A stretch of 64,000 nt of DNA from VRUE01 sp963822295. GTDB taxonomy: Bacteria; Actinomycetota; Thermoleophilia; Solirubrobacterales; 70-9. Below the pieces are notes generated by a model. It was not told the DNA's origin and did no database searches. It worked only from the letters and a program-made list of their open reading frames with translations. A program made the position numbers and the translations under genes. Shown here in pieces: positions 43,308 to 53,100 of the stretch. How positions within the stretch are numbered: the first letter of the stretch is position 1; each line of letters starts with the position of its first letter. The stretch is taken from the NCBI GenBank assembly GCA_963822295.1, contig CAWGHD010000002.1:248001-312000 (forward strand), given 5' to 3'.

Positions 43308-43826
43308 TCAGGCTTCCAGCGCAAAGAGCCGGTAGCGGCCGATCGTCAGCTCGTCGCCGTCGCAGAGCCGGCCCCAGTCGACCAGCTCGCCGTTGAGCAG
43401 CACCCCGTTGAGGCTTCGATCGTCCAGCACCCGCAGCGCCTTCGGGGTTTCGGAGACGATCAGCGCGTGGCGCCTGGAGACGCTCGGGTCGTCGAGGCGG
43501 ATGTCGGCGGCGACGCTGCGGCCGATCCGGGTCCAGCCCTGGGTGATCTCGAACAGCCGGATCTCATCCCCGTCGAGGTGGGCGAGGAAGCGGCCGGCGC
43601 CGGGGAGCATGGACCGCGCCTCGTGCAGCCAGGCGGGGTGGCGCCCCTCCTTGGGGATCGCGAACTCGGTCGTCGGCGCCCCGCCGTGGTCCTGCATCGG
43701 TTCGAAGATCGAGTCGCGGCCGTAGGTGGAGCTGCCGCAGCGGCTGCACTCGGGCAGCGGGTCGTCCTCGCGAAGGGAGAGCTGAGAGCCGCATTGCAGG
43801 CAGAAGAACGTCCCGGAGCCGGGCAT
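43308..43826 (-). CDS. Zinc-ribbon and FHA-domain protein
   Basis: A 172-residue protein. An N-terminal zinc ribbon (FFCLQCGSQ...PECSRCGSS, about 6-30) is followed by a linker and a C-terminal FHA domain (about 95-172) with TRIGRSVAADIRLDDPSVSR, the phosphothreonine-binding SRRHA and RSLNGVLLNGE. FHA domains bind proteins phosphorylated by Ser/Thr kinases, but no kinase gene is nearby. ATG 43826 is the only plausible standard start. Confidence 0.78.
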   Translation of the reverse strand: MPGSGTFFCLQCGSQLSLREDDPLPECSRCGSSTYGRDSIFEPMQDHGGAPTTEFAIPKEGRHPAWLHEARSMLPGAGRFLAHLDGDEIRLFEITQGWTRIGRSVAADIRLDDPSVSRRHALIVSETPKALRVLDDRSLNGVLLNGELVDWGRLCDGDELTIGRYRLFALEA

Positions 43827-43995
43827 CTCTCCCGACTCGAAGTTCTCGGTGACACTGGTAAAGATCGTCGCTCCTTCCCGAGCTTCTTGTGCTGATCGTA
43901 GCGTGGCCCGGGAGACCGCGCAGGGGATCCTGTCCAGATTTTGCCGCTCTTTGGACACTCTTCCCGGAGGGCGGGGGAATAGACTTTCGCCGCCG

Positions 43996-44517
43996 ATGGG
44001 CCCGATCACCGCCGAGATCGATATCGACGTCCCCAGGGAGAGGGCGTTCGAGGAGATCGCCGACCTCGCCCGCCGCCCGGCCTTCACCGACCACTTCCTC
44101 TCCGGATACCGCCTGACCCGGATCCAGCCCACCGGCGTCGGCGCCGGGGCGCGCTTCCGGGTCGGCCCGCGGCTGCGCTCGATCTGGATGGACAGCGCGA
44201 TCGAGGAGCTCGACCCTCCCCACCGGGTCGTCGAGCACGGCCTCGGCGGCCGCGCCAACCGGATCCCGAACCGGACGGTCTGGGAGCTGCTCGAGGGGCC
44301 CGGAGGCCTGACCAGGGTCCGGGTCTCCCACTGGACCGAGCCCACCAGGCACGTCGACCGCTCCCTCGAGGGGCTCTCCAGGACCGCGGCCTCGCAGGAG
44401 CGGGGCTGGCGGGAGGCGCTGCGGCGCCTGCGCGACCGCCTCGAGTCCGATGCCGCGCCGGCCGGCCGGCCCCTGGCCCTGGCGGGCGGCAACCGCCACG
44501 CGACGGGCATCCCGTAA
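43996..44517 (+). CDS. SRPBCC-family (START-like) protein
   Basis: A 173-residue protein with the polyketide-cyclase/START-like pattern: ITAEIDIDVPRERAFEEIAD at the start, then VGAGARFRVGPRL, a WELLEGPGGLTRVRVSHWT strand and a C-terminal helix. Such proteins enclose a hydrophobic ligand or act in polyketide cyclisation; the ligand is unknown. TAGACT lies 10 nt before the ATG with no Shine-Dalgarno. Confidence 0.75.
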   Translation: MGPITAEIDIDVPRERAFEEIADLARRPAFTDHFLSGYRLTRIQPTGVGAGARFRVGPRLRSIWMDSAIEELDPPHRVVEHGLGGRANRIPNRTVWELLEGPGGLTRVRVSHWTEPTRHVDRSLEGLSRTAASQERGWREALRRLRDRLESDAAPAGRPLALAGGNRHATGIP

Positions 44518-44536
44518 TAAATAGACTTCCGCCCGC

Positions 44537-45097
44537 ATGAGCGCCCCCCTTCGCAGAACGACCCGACCGCTGCTCGCAGCGCTCGCCCTCGCCGCCCTCG
44601 CCTTCGCGATCTCGGCCTGCGGCTACGAGAGCCATGAGAAAGAGGTCGTCGAGGGTGAGCCGGTGAAGCTCGGCGAGGTCTCCTACAACGTGGTCTTCTC
44701 CCGCTTCCTCAACCCCGCCGACAACGAGGACTCCTCGCTGCTCGTCGGCCAGCCGCCGCCGCCGACCGAAGCCACCTACTTCGGCGTCTTCTTCGAACTC
44801 CAAAACGAGTCCGAGGAGGCGCACCCGCTGCCGGAGTCCTTCACGATCGAAGACGCCGCCCACAACCACTACGAGTCGATCCCGAGCGAAAGCCTCTACG
44901 CGTTCCCGCTCGGGGGCGAAATCGAAGCGCAGGAACAGGTGCCGGTCCTCGACACGACGCCGCAGCAGGGCCCGATCGAGGGCTCGCTGGTGCTCTTCCT
45001 GATTCCCGATTCGGCCTCCGCCGACCTGCCTCTGACCCTCGAGATCGAGAACCTCGAGGACCACGAGGAGCCCGGCGAGGTCGACCTCGACTTCTAG
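44537..45097 (+). CDS. Predicted lipoprotein
   Basis: A 186-residue protein. The signal ends in a lipobox (AISAC, Cys at about 28), and the mature part is acidic with a central beta-rich domain (LGEVSYNVVFSRFLNP; YFGVFFELQNESEE; VPVLDTTPQQ) resembling DUF4352-type immunoglobulin-like lipoproteins. TAGACT is 9 nt before the ATG, the same hexamer as the preceding gene. It ends four bases into the convergent PBP gene. Confidence 0.72.
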   Translation: MSAPLRRTTRPLLAALALAALAFAISACGYESHEKEVVEGEPVKLGEVSYNVVFSRFLNPADNEDSSLLVGQPPPPTEATYFGVFFELQNESEEAHPLPESFTIEDAAHNHYESIPSESLYAFPLGGEIEAQEQVPVLDTTPQQGPIEGSLVLFLIPDSASADLPLTLEIENLEDHEEPGEVDLDF

Positions 45098-46827
45098 AGC
45101 CCGGCGGAGAGCACCTGCGAGGCGGCCGGCGCCGCGACCTCGCCGCCTGACGCACCGGCGTCGATCAGCATCACGGAGACCGCCAGCTGCGGCTTGTCGG
45201 AGGGAGCGAACGCCGCGAACCAGGCGTCTTTGATCTGGATCGGGTTCTCCTCGTCCTCCTGCCCCGGGGCGGGCCCGAGCTCCGCGGTCCCGGTCTTGCC
45301 GGCGACCTGGGCCTCGGGGATCGCGCCCGCGAAGCCGGTTCCTTCGGTCACCACGCCGACCATCAGTTCGGTCAGCTGGTCGGCGCGCTTCTTCGACATC
45401 ACCCGCACCGACTCGGGCTTGGGCCGGAGTTTTTTGTTGGCGACGATCGAGGTCGGCTCGCGGACGCCCCCGTTGGCGATCGTCTGGGCGACGCTCGCCA
45501 TCTGCAGCGGCGTCGCCAGGACCTCGCCCTGGCCGATCGCGCTGACCCCGAGGTCGAGGTCGTCGCCGATCTCGCTGGGGATGCTGGACTGGGGCGGGTC
45601 GACGGCCTCGACGAACCGCGGCGCATAGAGGGTGGGCGGCGAGTTGAAGCCGAAGCGCTTCGCAGTTTCGACCATCGCCTCGTTGCCGATCTCCGGTCCG
45701 AGCGGCGCGAAGTCCGCGTTGCAGGAGTGGGCGAACGCTTCCCGGAAGGTGCCGCCGCAGTACTCGCCGTTGGCGTTTTCGATGAAGCGGCCGCCGACGT
45801 TGACGCCGTTGGTGATCTCGAAGTAGTCGTCCATCGAGACGACCCCCTTCTGCAGGGCGGCGACGGTGGTGATCATCTTGAAGGTCGATCCGGGGGGCTG
45901 GGGGGCGGAGAAGGCCTGGCCCGCGAGCGCGCGGACGTCGCCGCTGCGGGTGTCGAGGACGGCGATGCCGCCGGAGCGCCCCGCGAGGGCGGAGACGGCT
46001 TCGGTCTGCAGGCCGGTATCGATCGTCGTCTTCACCGGCGCGCCGGGCCTGGGATCGGCTTCGGCCAGGGGTCGCTCGGCCCCGTCCGCGTCGGCGACGG
46101 CGAGCAGCGTCCCGCCCGGCCTGCCCGCCAGGCGCGCGTTGAAGGCCTGCTCGAGGCCGCTCACCCCGACCGGCGTTTCCGCCGAGAAGCCCTGGCTGAG
46201 GAGTGTCGGGAGGTCTTCTTCGTCGGGGCTGCCGATTTCGCCGGTGATGTCGATTGCGGCGCTGCCCAGAGGGTGTTCGCGCGCCTCCGCTTCGCCCTCG
46301 GCCAGGGCCGTGCCGTCGGCGGCGAGGATCGGCGCCCGCGGCGCCAGCTCGACCCGGCTCTCGAGGTGCTCGCCCTCGCGCAGGCCGGGGAAGACGAGGC
46401 TCGGGCCCCAGGCGATGCCGCCGTCCTCGTAGGGCAGGTCCACGCGACCGACGACCGGGCCGAAGGCCGCGGTCTCGGCGACGACGTCGACCGGGACGGT
46501 GGTGACCCCGCCGGCCAGGTCGGGGTCGCCGGCCGAGTCGGGGTCGAGCGAGCGCTGGCTCGCCACCAGCCCCGCGTCGCGGTAGGCGAGGACGAAGTCG
46601 TTGATCGTGATCGCGCTCTGCGATTCCGCGTTCAGCTCGGCGTACATCGCCGCGTAGTCCTCCGCGGCCCAGGCCTGCGCGAAGCGGTCCGCCGCTTCCT
46701 TCTCCGGCGATCCGGGGGCGCCGGCGGAGGCGCCGAACGCGAAGGCGACTATTGCGACCAGCGCGAGGGGGAGCGTGCGGGTGATGAGACGGCGGCGCCG
46801 CTCCACCTCAGGCGGAAGGCTATTCAC
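45094..46827 (-). CDS. Class B penicillin-binding protein (transpeptidase)
   Basis: A 577-residue protein with a membrane anchor (about 14-34), an NTF2-like MecA_N-type domain (about 40-150), a dimerisation region and a transpeptidase domain with all three active-site motifs: SxxK in PGSTFKMI, SxN in HSCNADF and KTG in VAGKTGTAEL. It cross-links peptidoglycan outside the membrane. The layout with an NTF2-like domain recalls the PbpA/PBP2a-like group. GTG 46827 follows TACATT by 7 nt. It is 42 bases after the MarP-like protease gene. Confidence 0.9.
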   Translation of the reverse strand: MNSLPPEVERRRRLITRTLPLALVAIVAFAFGASAGAPGSPEKEAADRFAQAWAAEDYAAMYAELNAESQSAITINDFVLAYRDAGLVASQRSLDPDSAGDPDLAGGVTTVPVDVVAETAAFGPVVGRVDLPYEDGGIAWGPSLVFPGLREGEHLESRVELAPRAPILAADGTALAEGEAEAREHPLGSAAIDITGEIGSPDEEDLPTLLSQGFSAETPVGVSGLEQAFNARLAGRPGGTLLAVADADGAERPLAEADPRPGAPVKTTIDTGLQTEAVSALAGRSGGIAVLDTRSGDVRALAGQAFSAPQPPGSTFKMITTVAALQKGVVSMDDYFEITNGVNVGGRFIENANGEYCGGTFREAFAHSCNADFAPLGPEIGNEAMVETAKRFGFNSPPTLYAPRFVEAVDPPQSSIPSEIGDDLDLGVSAIGQGEVLATPLQMASVAQTIANGGVREPTSIVANKKLRPKPESVRVMSKKRADQLTELMVGVVTEGTGFAGAIPEAQVAGKTGTAELGPAPGQEDEENPIQIKDAWFAAFAPSDKPQLAVSVMLIDAGASGGEVAAPAASQVLSAGL

Positions 46828-46869
46828 TGATTTAAATGTAGTGGTCCCGCCTGCTCATGCGGGGCAAGG

Positions 46870-48012
46870 TCATGCGGTGCAAGGACCCGTGTCCACCTCG
46901 TCCCCCGCCTCGCGCAGGGCGGCCTCGACGACGTCGTTCGGGATAGCGAAGCCCCCCGGAGGGCCGAAGGTGGTCGTCGCGAAGACGGTGCCGAGGACGC
47001 GGCCGTCGAGATCGACCAGCGGCCCGCCGGAATTGCCGCTGCGGACCGCGCCGCGCAGCGAGGAGATCGGGCGCGGCAGCGGCCCGCGGCCGTAGGAGTC
47101 CTCGCTGATCACCTCGCGGGTTTCGCCGAAGCGTGCGGGGGAGACCGCGAACGGGCCGTTGTCCGGATAGCCGAGGATGCCGCCGGCCTGGCCGCGGCTC
47201 ACGTCGGAGGCGAGCGGCAGGGCCGGGATCCGCGCGTCGATCCGCAGAACGGCGAGGTCGTTGCGCGGGTCGTAGTGGACGGGCGTCGCGCTGAGCGAGG
47301 TGCCGTTCCGGGTCGAGACCGAGGTGTCGTCCTCGCCGGCGACGACGTGGGCGTTGGTCACGACCAGGCCCGGCGCCGCGACCCAGCCGGAGCCCTCGAC
47401 GGCGAGCCCGCACGCGGTGCCGAGCACGCGGACCACCGAGTCGCCGGCCGCGAAGACCTCGGGGTCGCTCGCCGCCCGCGGGTCGGGAAGGGCGACCGGG
47501 GTGGAGGGGCCGACGATCGAGGGAGCCGGGTCGACACGGTCGAGGGCGCTCAGCACCGGCCCCGAGGGGGGCAGCAGCTCGTTGAGGCTGCGCAGTATCA
47601 GCGAGCGCTGGACGTCGCCACGCAGCTTCTCGGCCCCCGGTGCGTGCAGGGCCACCGCGCCGACGATCCAGGCGACGCCGAGCGCGAGGCAGGCGACCAG
47701 GGCCGCGCCCCCGGCCCCGTCGGCCAGATGCAGCCGCCGCCCGCGGACCAGTCGTTCCCGCAGTCCCAGCGCCATGCTCTCGAGCGTCACCGCGACCAGC
47801 GCGCCGACGATCAGCGCTCCGAGCGCCCCGAGCAGCGGCGCGTAGGGGGACTCGGAGCCCTCGCGCAGCACCAGCGGCGCCAGCCGGCTGCCGAGGAACG
47901 CGCCCGTCGCAAACCCGAACAGCGTCAGCACCCCGACGATCAGCCCCTGGCGATATCCCCAGATCCCGAGCGCGACGGTGAAGGCGAGGATGCCCCAGTC
48001 GAGAAACGTCAC
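46870..48012 (-). CDS. MarP-like membrane-anchored serine protease (CvpA + trypsin-like)
   Basis: A 380-residue protein. Four membrane helices of a CvpA domain (about 1-125) precede a periplasmic chymotrypsin-like protease with His222 (TNAHVV), Asp252 (RNDLAVL) and Ser328 (SGNSGGP). Cys201 and Cys378 are positioned like the pair that forms the activating disulfide in mycobacterial MarP. MarP protects against acid stress and processes a peptidoglycan hydrolase. A penicillin-binding protein gene follows, so a cell-envelope role is likely. Confidence 0.88.
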   Translation of the reverse strand: MTFLDWGILAFTVALGIWGYRQGLIVGVLTLFGFATGAFLGSRLAPLVLREGSESPYAPLLGALGALIVGALVAVTLESMALGLRERLVRGRRLHLADGAGGAALVACLALGVAWIVGAVALHAPGAEKLRGDVQRSLILRSLNELLPPSGPVLSALDRVDPAPSIVGPSTPVALPDPRAASDPEVFAAGDSVVRVLGTACGLAVEGSGWVAAPGLVVTNAHVVAGEDDTSVSTRNGTSLSATPVHYDPRNDLAVLRIDARIPALPLASDVSRGQAGGILGYPDNGPFAVSPARFGETREVISEDSYGRGPLPRPISSLRGAVRSGNSGGPLVDLDGRVLGTVFATTTFGPPGGFAIPNDVVEAALREAGDEVDTGPCTA

Positions 48013-48024
48013 CCCTGCATTGAA

Positions 48025-48237
48025 TCAGCGGCCCTCGAGCTCCTCGGCTCGTGCGACACCGGAGTCGGTGAACGCCCAGAGGACCCAGCCTGAATCCTCA
48101 CCCCACGGCTCCTCACTGGCGTATCCCGCCTCGACCAGGATGGGGACCAGTGCGTTCAACTCGTCCTCGACGGCGTCGGTGATGTCCTCGCTCGCGAGCT
48201 CCCATGCCCGGCAGAGAGCCTTGTCGGCTGCATTCAT
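48025..48237 (-). CDS. Small hypothetical protein
   Basis: A 70-residue acidic protein (NAADKALCRAWELASEDITD, then VLWAFTDSGVARAEELEG). TAATCT lies 6 nt before the ATG, supporting a real, leaderless gene. The second half resembles a small winged-helix segment. No family is recognised. It precedes the MarP-like gene and may be co-transcribed. Confidence 0.55.
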   Translation of the reverse strand: MNAADKALCRAWELASEDITDAVEDELNALVPILVEAGYASEEPWGEDSGWVLWAFTDSGVARAEELEGR

Positions 48238-48305
48238 GGAACGAGATTAGGGGTCGCCCCACCACCTGGAAAGCCCGTCACTTACGCTCGGTAAGCTCCA
48301 CAGAC

Positions 48306-48659
48306 GTGGAGGCCGTATCCACGACCCGACAGTCCGAGAGTCCCCAGTCACAGGGAGTCTGCCCCGATTTCCATGCCGCGATCGAGTTGATCGGCAAGCG
48401 CTGGACGGGCGCGATCGTCTCCGCTCTGAGCGAGGGGCCGCTGCGCTTCGCCGAGTTGGGCAGGGCGGTGCCGGGGCTCTCCGACCGGCTGCTCTCCCGC
48501 CGGTTGCGTGAACTCGAGGTCGCCGGGGTGGTCGAGCGGGTGGTCGAGCCGGGGTCTCCGGTGCGGGTCAGCTACTCGCTGACCGAGAAGGGCGCCGACC
48601 TGGGGCCGACGATGTCCGAGCTCCGCGCGTGGGCGCATCGTTGGAAACGCACCGCGTAG
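48306..48659 (+). CDS. HxlR-family transcriptional regulator
   Basis: A 117-residue winged-helix protein matching the HxlR family: GVCPDFHAAIELIGKRWTGA near the start, GPLRFAELGRAVPGLSDRLL as the recognition region, RRLRELEVAGVVER and SYSLTEKGADLGP. The family responds to aldehydes, thiols or oxidants; the conserved N-terminal Cys of CPDF is present. GTG 48306 is 8 nt after TAAGCT, so it is probably leaderless. The downstream xseA start is inside this gene (31-base overlap). Confidence 0.88.
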   Translation: MEAVSTTRQSESPQSQGVCPDFHAAIELIGKRWTGAIVSALSEGPLRFAELGRAVPGLSDRLLSRRLRELEVAGVVERVVEPGSPVRVSYSLTEKGADLGPTMSELRAWAHRWKRTA

Positions 48660-49972
48660 CCCCTCCCGCCGGCTCCGAGCTTCCGGGCCCCTTCGCGGTC
48701 GGCCGCTACGCCAAGAGGCTGCAGGAGTGGATGCGCCAGCGCGCCAAGGTGCAGCTCGTCGGCGAGGTCACCGGGGTCAGTCGCAGCAAGGTCCAGGCCT
48801 ACTTCGAGCTGCGCGACGCCGAGGGGGCCGTGCCCTGCGTGATCTGGCTCAACGACCTCGAGCGGGCGGGCCTGCCCGAGGGCGGCCTGCGCGACGGCGC
48901 CGAAGTGGTGATCTGCGGCGGGCCCGACTACTACCCGGGCGGCGGCCAGGCCTCGCCCAGCTTCGGGTTCCGCGCAACGCAGGTGCGGCTCGCCGGCGAG
49001 GGCGACCTCCTCGCCCGGCTCGAGGCGCTCCGCAAGCAGCTCCGCGCCGAGGGCCTATTCGAGCTCCAGAAGCAGCTTCCGCGGCCGGCGCTGCCGAAGA
49101 CGATCGGGGTCGTCACCGCCGAGGGGGGCGCCGCCCGCCGCGACCTGCTCGCCGGTCTCGAGCGGCGCGGCTGGGCGGGGACGATCATCTGGGGATTCGC
49201 GCCGGTGCAGGACCGCCGCGCCGCGCCCGCGATCGCCGCCGCGATCCAGGAACTGGCGGCCAGGCCGGAGGTCGAGGTGATCCTCGCCACCCGCGGCGGC
49301 GGCAGCCTCGCCGACCTCTGGGCCTTCTGCGACGAGACCCTCTGCCGCACGGTCGCGATGCTGCGCGTGCCGGTCATCAGCGCGGTCGGGCACGAGCGCG
49401 ACTCGACCCTGATTGACGACGTCGCCGCGGTGGCCTGCTCGACCCCGACTCACGCGCCCGAGGCGGTCGTCCCGCTCGACTGCGGGGCGGCGAGGGGGGA
49501 GCTCGAGCGCTGCACCGGCGCCCTGCGGCGGGCTGCTGACCGCGCCGTCGGGGTCCGCACCCGCCACCTCGTCGCCCTCGCCCGCGGGCCGGCGCGGGCG
49601 CTGCGGCGCGAGCGGCTCGCCCTCAACCAGAAGACGAGGGAGATGCGGGCCTCCTCGGAGCGCGGCGTCGAGGAGCGGCTCAAGCAGCAGCGCACCTTCG
49701 CCCTCGTCATCGAGCGCGCTGCGCGCCGCGCCGCCGGCCCCGAGATGAAGGACCGCCATGGCGCCCTGCGACGCGCCCTGGTCGCCCTCCGCGCCCACGA
49801 CCCGGAGCGCACGCTCGAGCGCGGCTACGCCCTCGCGGAGACCGCCGCCGGCGAGCCGCTGACCAGCGCCGACGCGGCACGCGCCGAGGAGCGGATTAAC
49901 CTGCGCTTCTCCGACGGCGGGCTCACGGTGCGCCCGGCGGCGGAGGATGAGGACGATGAGCGAGAAGCCTGA
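48629..49972 (+). CDS. xseA: Exodeoxyribonuclease VII large subunit
   Basis: A 447-residue protein with an N-terminal OB-fold (about 20-120; VQLVGEVTGVSRSKVQAYFE and VPCVIWLND), the catalytic domain (about 140-330; TIGVVTAEGGAARRDLL, ILATRGGGSLADLWAF, SAVGHERDSTLIDDVA) and a C-terminal helical region. Exo VII degrades single-stranded DNA with XseB. The start at GTG 48629 overlaps the HxlR gene; TTG 48641 is an alternative. Confidence 0.93.
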   Translation: MGASLETHRVAPPAGSELPGPFAVGRYAKRLQEWMRQRAKVQLVGEVTGVSRSKVQAYFELRDAEGAVPCVIWLNDLERAGLPEGGLRDGAEVVICGGPDYYPGGGQASPSFGFRATQVRLAGEGDLLARLEALRKQLRAEGLFELQKQLPRPALPKTIGVVTAEGGAARRDLLAGLERRGWAGTIIWGFAPVQDRRAAPAIAAAIQELAARPEVEVILATRGGGSLADLWAFCDETLCRTVAMLRVPVISAVGHERDSTLIDDVAAVACSTPTHAPEAVVPLDCGAARGELERCTGALRRAADRAVGVRTRHLVALARGPARALRRERLALNQKTREMRASSERGVEERLKQQRTFALVIERAARRAAGPEMKDRHGALRRALVALRAHDPERTLERGYALAETAAGEPLTSADAARAEERINLRFSDGGLTVRPAAEDEDDEREA

Positions 49973-50183
49973 CTCATACGAGACGGCCGTCGAACGGCTC
50001 GAGGAGATCATCGACCGGCTCGACTCCGGCCAGGCCGGCCTGCGCGAGACGCTGGACCTCTGCAAGGAGGGCCGCGAGCTCGTCACCTACTGCGCGGGTG
50101 AGCTCGACGCCGTCGGCGAGGGGCTCAAAGAGCTCAAGCTCGACGAGCTCGCCGAGCGCCTCGACGCCTCGGCCGCGACCTGA
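49956..50183 (+). CDS. xseB: Exodeoxyribonuclease VII small subunit
   Basis: A 75-residue protein from ATG 49956 (GGAGG 9 nt upstream; ATG 49947 is also possible). The family pattern YETAVERLEEIIDRLDSGQA, then LRETLDLCKEGRELVTYC, is clear. It forms the helical partner of XseA. It overlaps xseA by 17 bases and abuts the convergent addA stop. Confidence 0.93.
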   Translation: MSEKPDSYETAVERLEEIIDRLDSGQAGLRETLDLCKEGRELVTYCAGELDAVGEGLKELKLDELAERLDASAAT

Positions 50184-53100
50184 TCACTCGTCGCGGACGC
50201 GGGCGATCGCGGCCTCGAGCGTGCGCCTGCCCGAGGCGATCTCCTCCGGCCCCCATCTGAGCAGGACCGGCTCCTCGGGCCGCTCGAGGAAGACGTAGGC
50301 GAGCTCGACCTCCTCGACGTCGCGGGCCTCGGCGACGGCGAGCGCGTAGATCGCCTGCTGGATCTCGTAGCGGCCGGCGAGCCCGGCGGGGTCGGCGCCG
50401 TCGACGCGGTCTGTCTTGTAGTCGACGATCAGCGGCGGCGCCCCCTCGGCCTCGACCAGGAGGTCGATCGAGCCGCGCAGGACCTCGCCGGCGACCTCGA
50501 CGAGTATCGGCACCTCGGCCCTGCTGCTGCGGTCGCGCACCCGCTCCTCGAAGAAGCCGGAGCCGAGCCAGGCGCGCAACGGCCCGAGCACCTGCTCCGC
50601 CGGCAGCTGCGACTCGGCGCCTACCTCGGCGGAGGCCGAGACGCGGCCGACCAGCTCCGAGGGCGGCTCGCGCCACCCGTTGGACTGGCTCCACTCGAGC
50701 AGGGAATGCACTGCGATGCCCCTGGCCGTCGCCTCCTCGCCTCCCGGCGCGCCCTCGCCGACCTCCTCGCGCAGCGCCACGTCGCTGTCGACCGGGGCGC
50801 TCTCCCCGCCGTGGGCAGAGATCGCCGTGTAGGAGAGCGGCCGGCCGGGCGCCTTCGCCGCGCGCCGCCCCACCAGCGGCGCCGGCCCGCCGCCGGGGTC
50901 GGGCGCGGGGTCCGCCTCGCGGTGCACGGCGGTCAGCTCCCGCACCCGCTCGGGCGAGGGGCGGCTGACCCTGACAGCGATCTGCGAGGGCCCGAGCTCC
51001 AGGTCCAGCCCCGGCCGGGGCTCGGGCGGTGGGATCTCGATCGTCGAGTCGTTCTCGCGGTCGATCTCGAAGGCGGCGGCGATCCGCTCGACGACGGCCA
51101 TTCCCGGGGTCGCCTGCGAGCTCGGCGACGGGTTGACGACGCCGCTCAGGAGCAGCCGTTCGCGGGCGCGGGTCGCGCCGACGTGGAAGAGCCGCAGCTC
51201 CTCCTCCGCTTCGCGCCGCTGCGCCTCCTCGCAGAGCTCGCGCTGCGCGTAGAGGTTGACCCCGCGGGCGCCGAGCCGGCGCAGCTGCATCCCCACCCGC
51301 GGCTGCTCGAGCTCCCGGCCCAGGGTCAGCAGGGGGGTTCCGGAGAAGGGCAGCAGGCCGCGCGAGAGGTGCGGGATCGCGACGATGTCGAACTCGAGGC
51401 CCTTGGCGCTGTGGATGGTCATGATCCGGACCCCGTCGTGGCCCTCGACCGCGGTCGCCGCCTGCGCGTCGGCGTCGGCGTCGGCGCGGGCGGCGAGGAA
51501 GTCGAGCAGGCCGCGCAGGTCGCGCCCCTCGGCGGCCTCGAAGTCGGCGGCGAGGCGGGTCAGCTTGCGGACGTTGGCGAAGCGGGCCTCGCCGGCGGGG
51601 CGCATCAGGACCGCGAGGTCGTAGCCGGTCTCGGTGACGGCGGCGTCGATCAGGCCAGGGAGGGAGAGCGAGGGCGCGCGCCGGCGCAGCCCCTGCAGGG
51701 TCTCGGTGAAGCCGCGCAGCAGCTCCATCTCGGCCGCGGGGATCTCCGCCAGCCGCTCGCGGTCGGTCTCCTCGTCCTCGCCGAGCCCGGCCGCGACCTC
51801 GACCGCCGGCCAGACGTGGCGCCTCCTGCCGGCGGCGGCGCGCAGCAGCCAGAGCGTGTCGGGGGCGACTCCGCAGGCCGGAGAGGCGAGCGACCCGAAC
51901 AGGGCCTGGTCGTCGAGCGGGTTGGCGATCGTCGCCAGCAGGGTGCAGACGTCGGCGACCTGCTGCTGGGACCAGTAGCCGCGGCCGCCGACGACGTAGG
52001 GGCGCAGCCCGGCCCGCTCCAGCGAGTCCTCGTGGGCGTCGAGGCGGGTGAAGGAGCGCAGCAGGACGACCATCGCGCCGCGGTCCACGCCCTGGTCGGC
52101 GAGCTCGCGCAGGCGCGCGGCCAGGAAGCGCGCCTCCGCAAGCTGGTTCGGAGGGGTGCGCGCGTCGGTCGCGGGCTCGAGCCGGATCTCGTCCTCGTCC
52201 CAGTCCTCGCGGGTGGTGAGCAGCATCTCGACCGCCGGCCCCTCGCCCAGGGGCTCGGGGCTCTGCGGAGGGGCGCCGACCCGCAGGGGCCGGAAGTCGT
52301 CGCCGAGCAGCTTCTCGCCGAGCGCGTTGACGGCGCCGATCACCTCCGGCCGCGAGCGGAAGTTGCCGCTCAGCGGGAGGACCGCGCCGTCGGGGCTCGC
52401 CTCGATCGCGCGGCGCCGCTCGCGGAAGACGTCGAGGTCGGCATGGCGGAAGCCGTAGATCGACTGCAGCTCGTCGCCGACGACCATGAGCTGGGTGGCG
52501 GGCCCGCGCAGCGCTTCGATCAGCCGCAGCTGGAGGCGGTTGGTGTCCTGGAACTCGTCGACGAGCAGATGGCTGAACCTCGTCCGGTGGGCGGCTCCCG
52601 CTTCGGTCCGCTCGAGCAGCCGCGCCGCGAGGATCTGGAGGTCCTCGAAGTCGATCCCCGCGCGCCGTTCCTTGACCGCGGCGAAGCGCGCCGAGAAGAG
52701 CGTCAGGAGCTCGCCGAGGTGGCGGTAGGCGCGTCCCCCGTCGCCCGCCTCGGCGACGGCGGAGAGCGCCGCCTCGATCGCGTCTTTGTATGCGGCGAGC
52801 GGCTTGGCCTTGCGCTCGGTCCGCAGCGAGGCGATCTCGTCGAGCGTGGGTGTGCCTTCGGCGCCCTCGAGGAGCGCCAGGGCCCGCTCGACCAGCTCGT
52901 GGTTGGCGCTGCCGGGCTTGAGCTCGCCGGCCGCCTCGGCGGCCGCGGCCGCGGCCCGCCGCAGGGCCCCGGGGACGTCCGGGTCGGGAGGCTCGGGCAG
53001 CGCCGGCTCGGCGGCGCCGCGGCTGCGCAGCTCCGCGTGCGCGCCGATCACCATCCCCCGCAGCCCGCCGATGTCGAAGGCGGCGACGGTGTCCGTCCGC

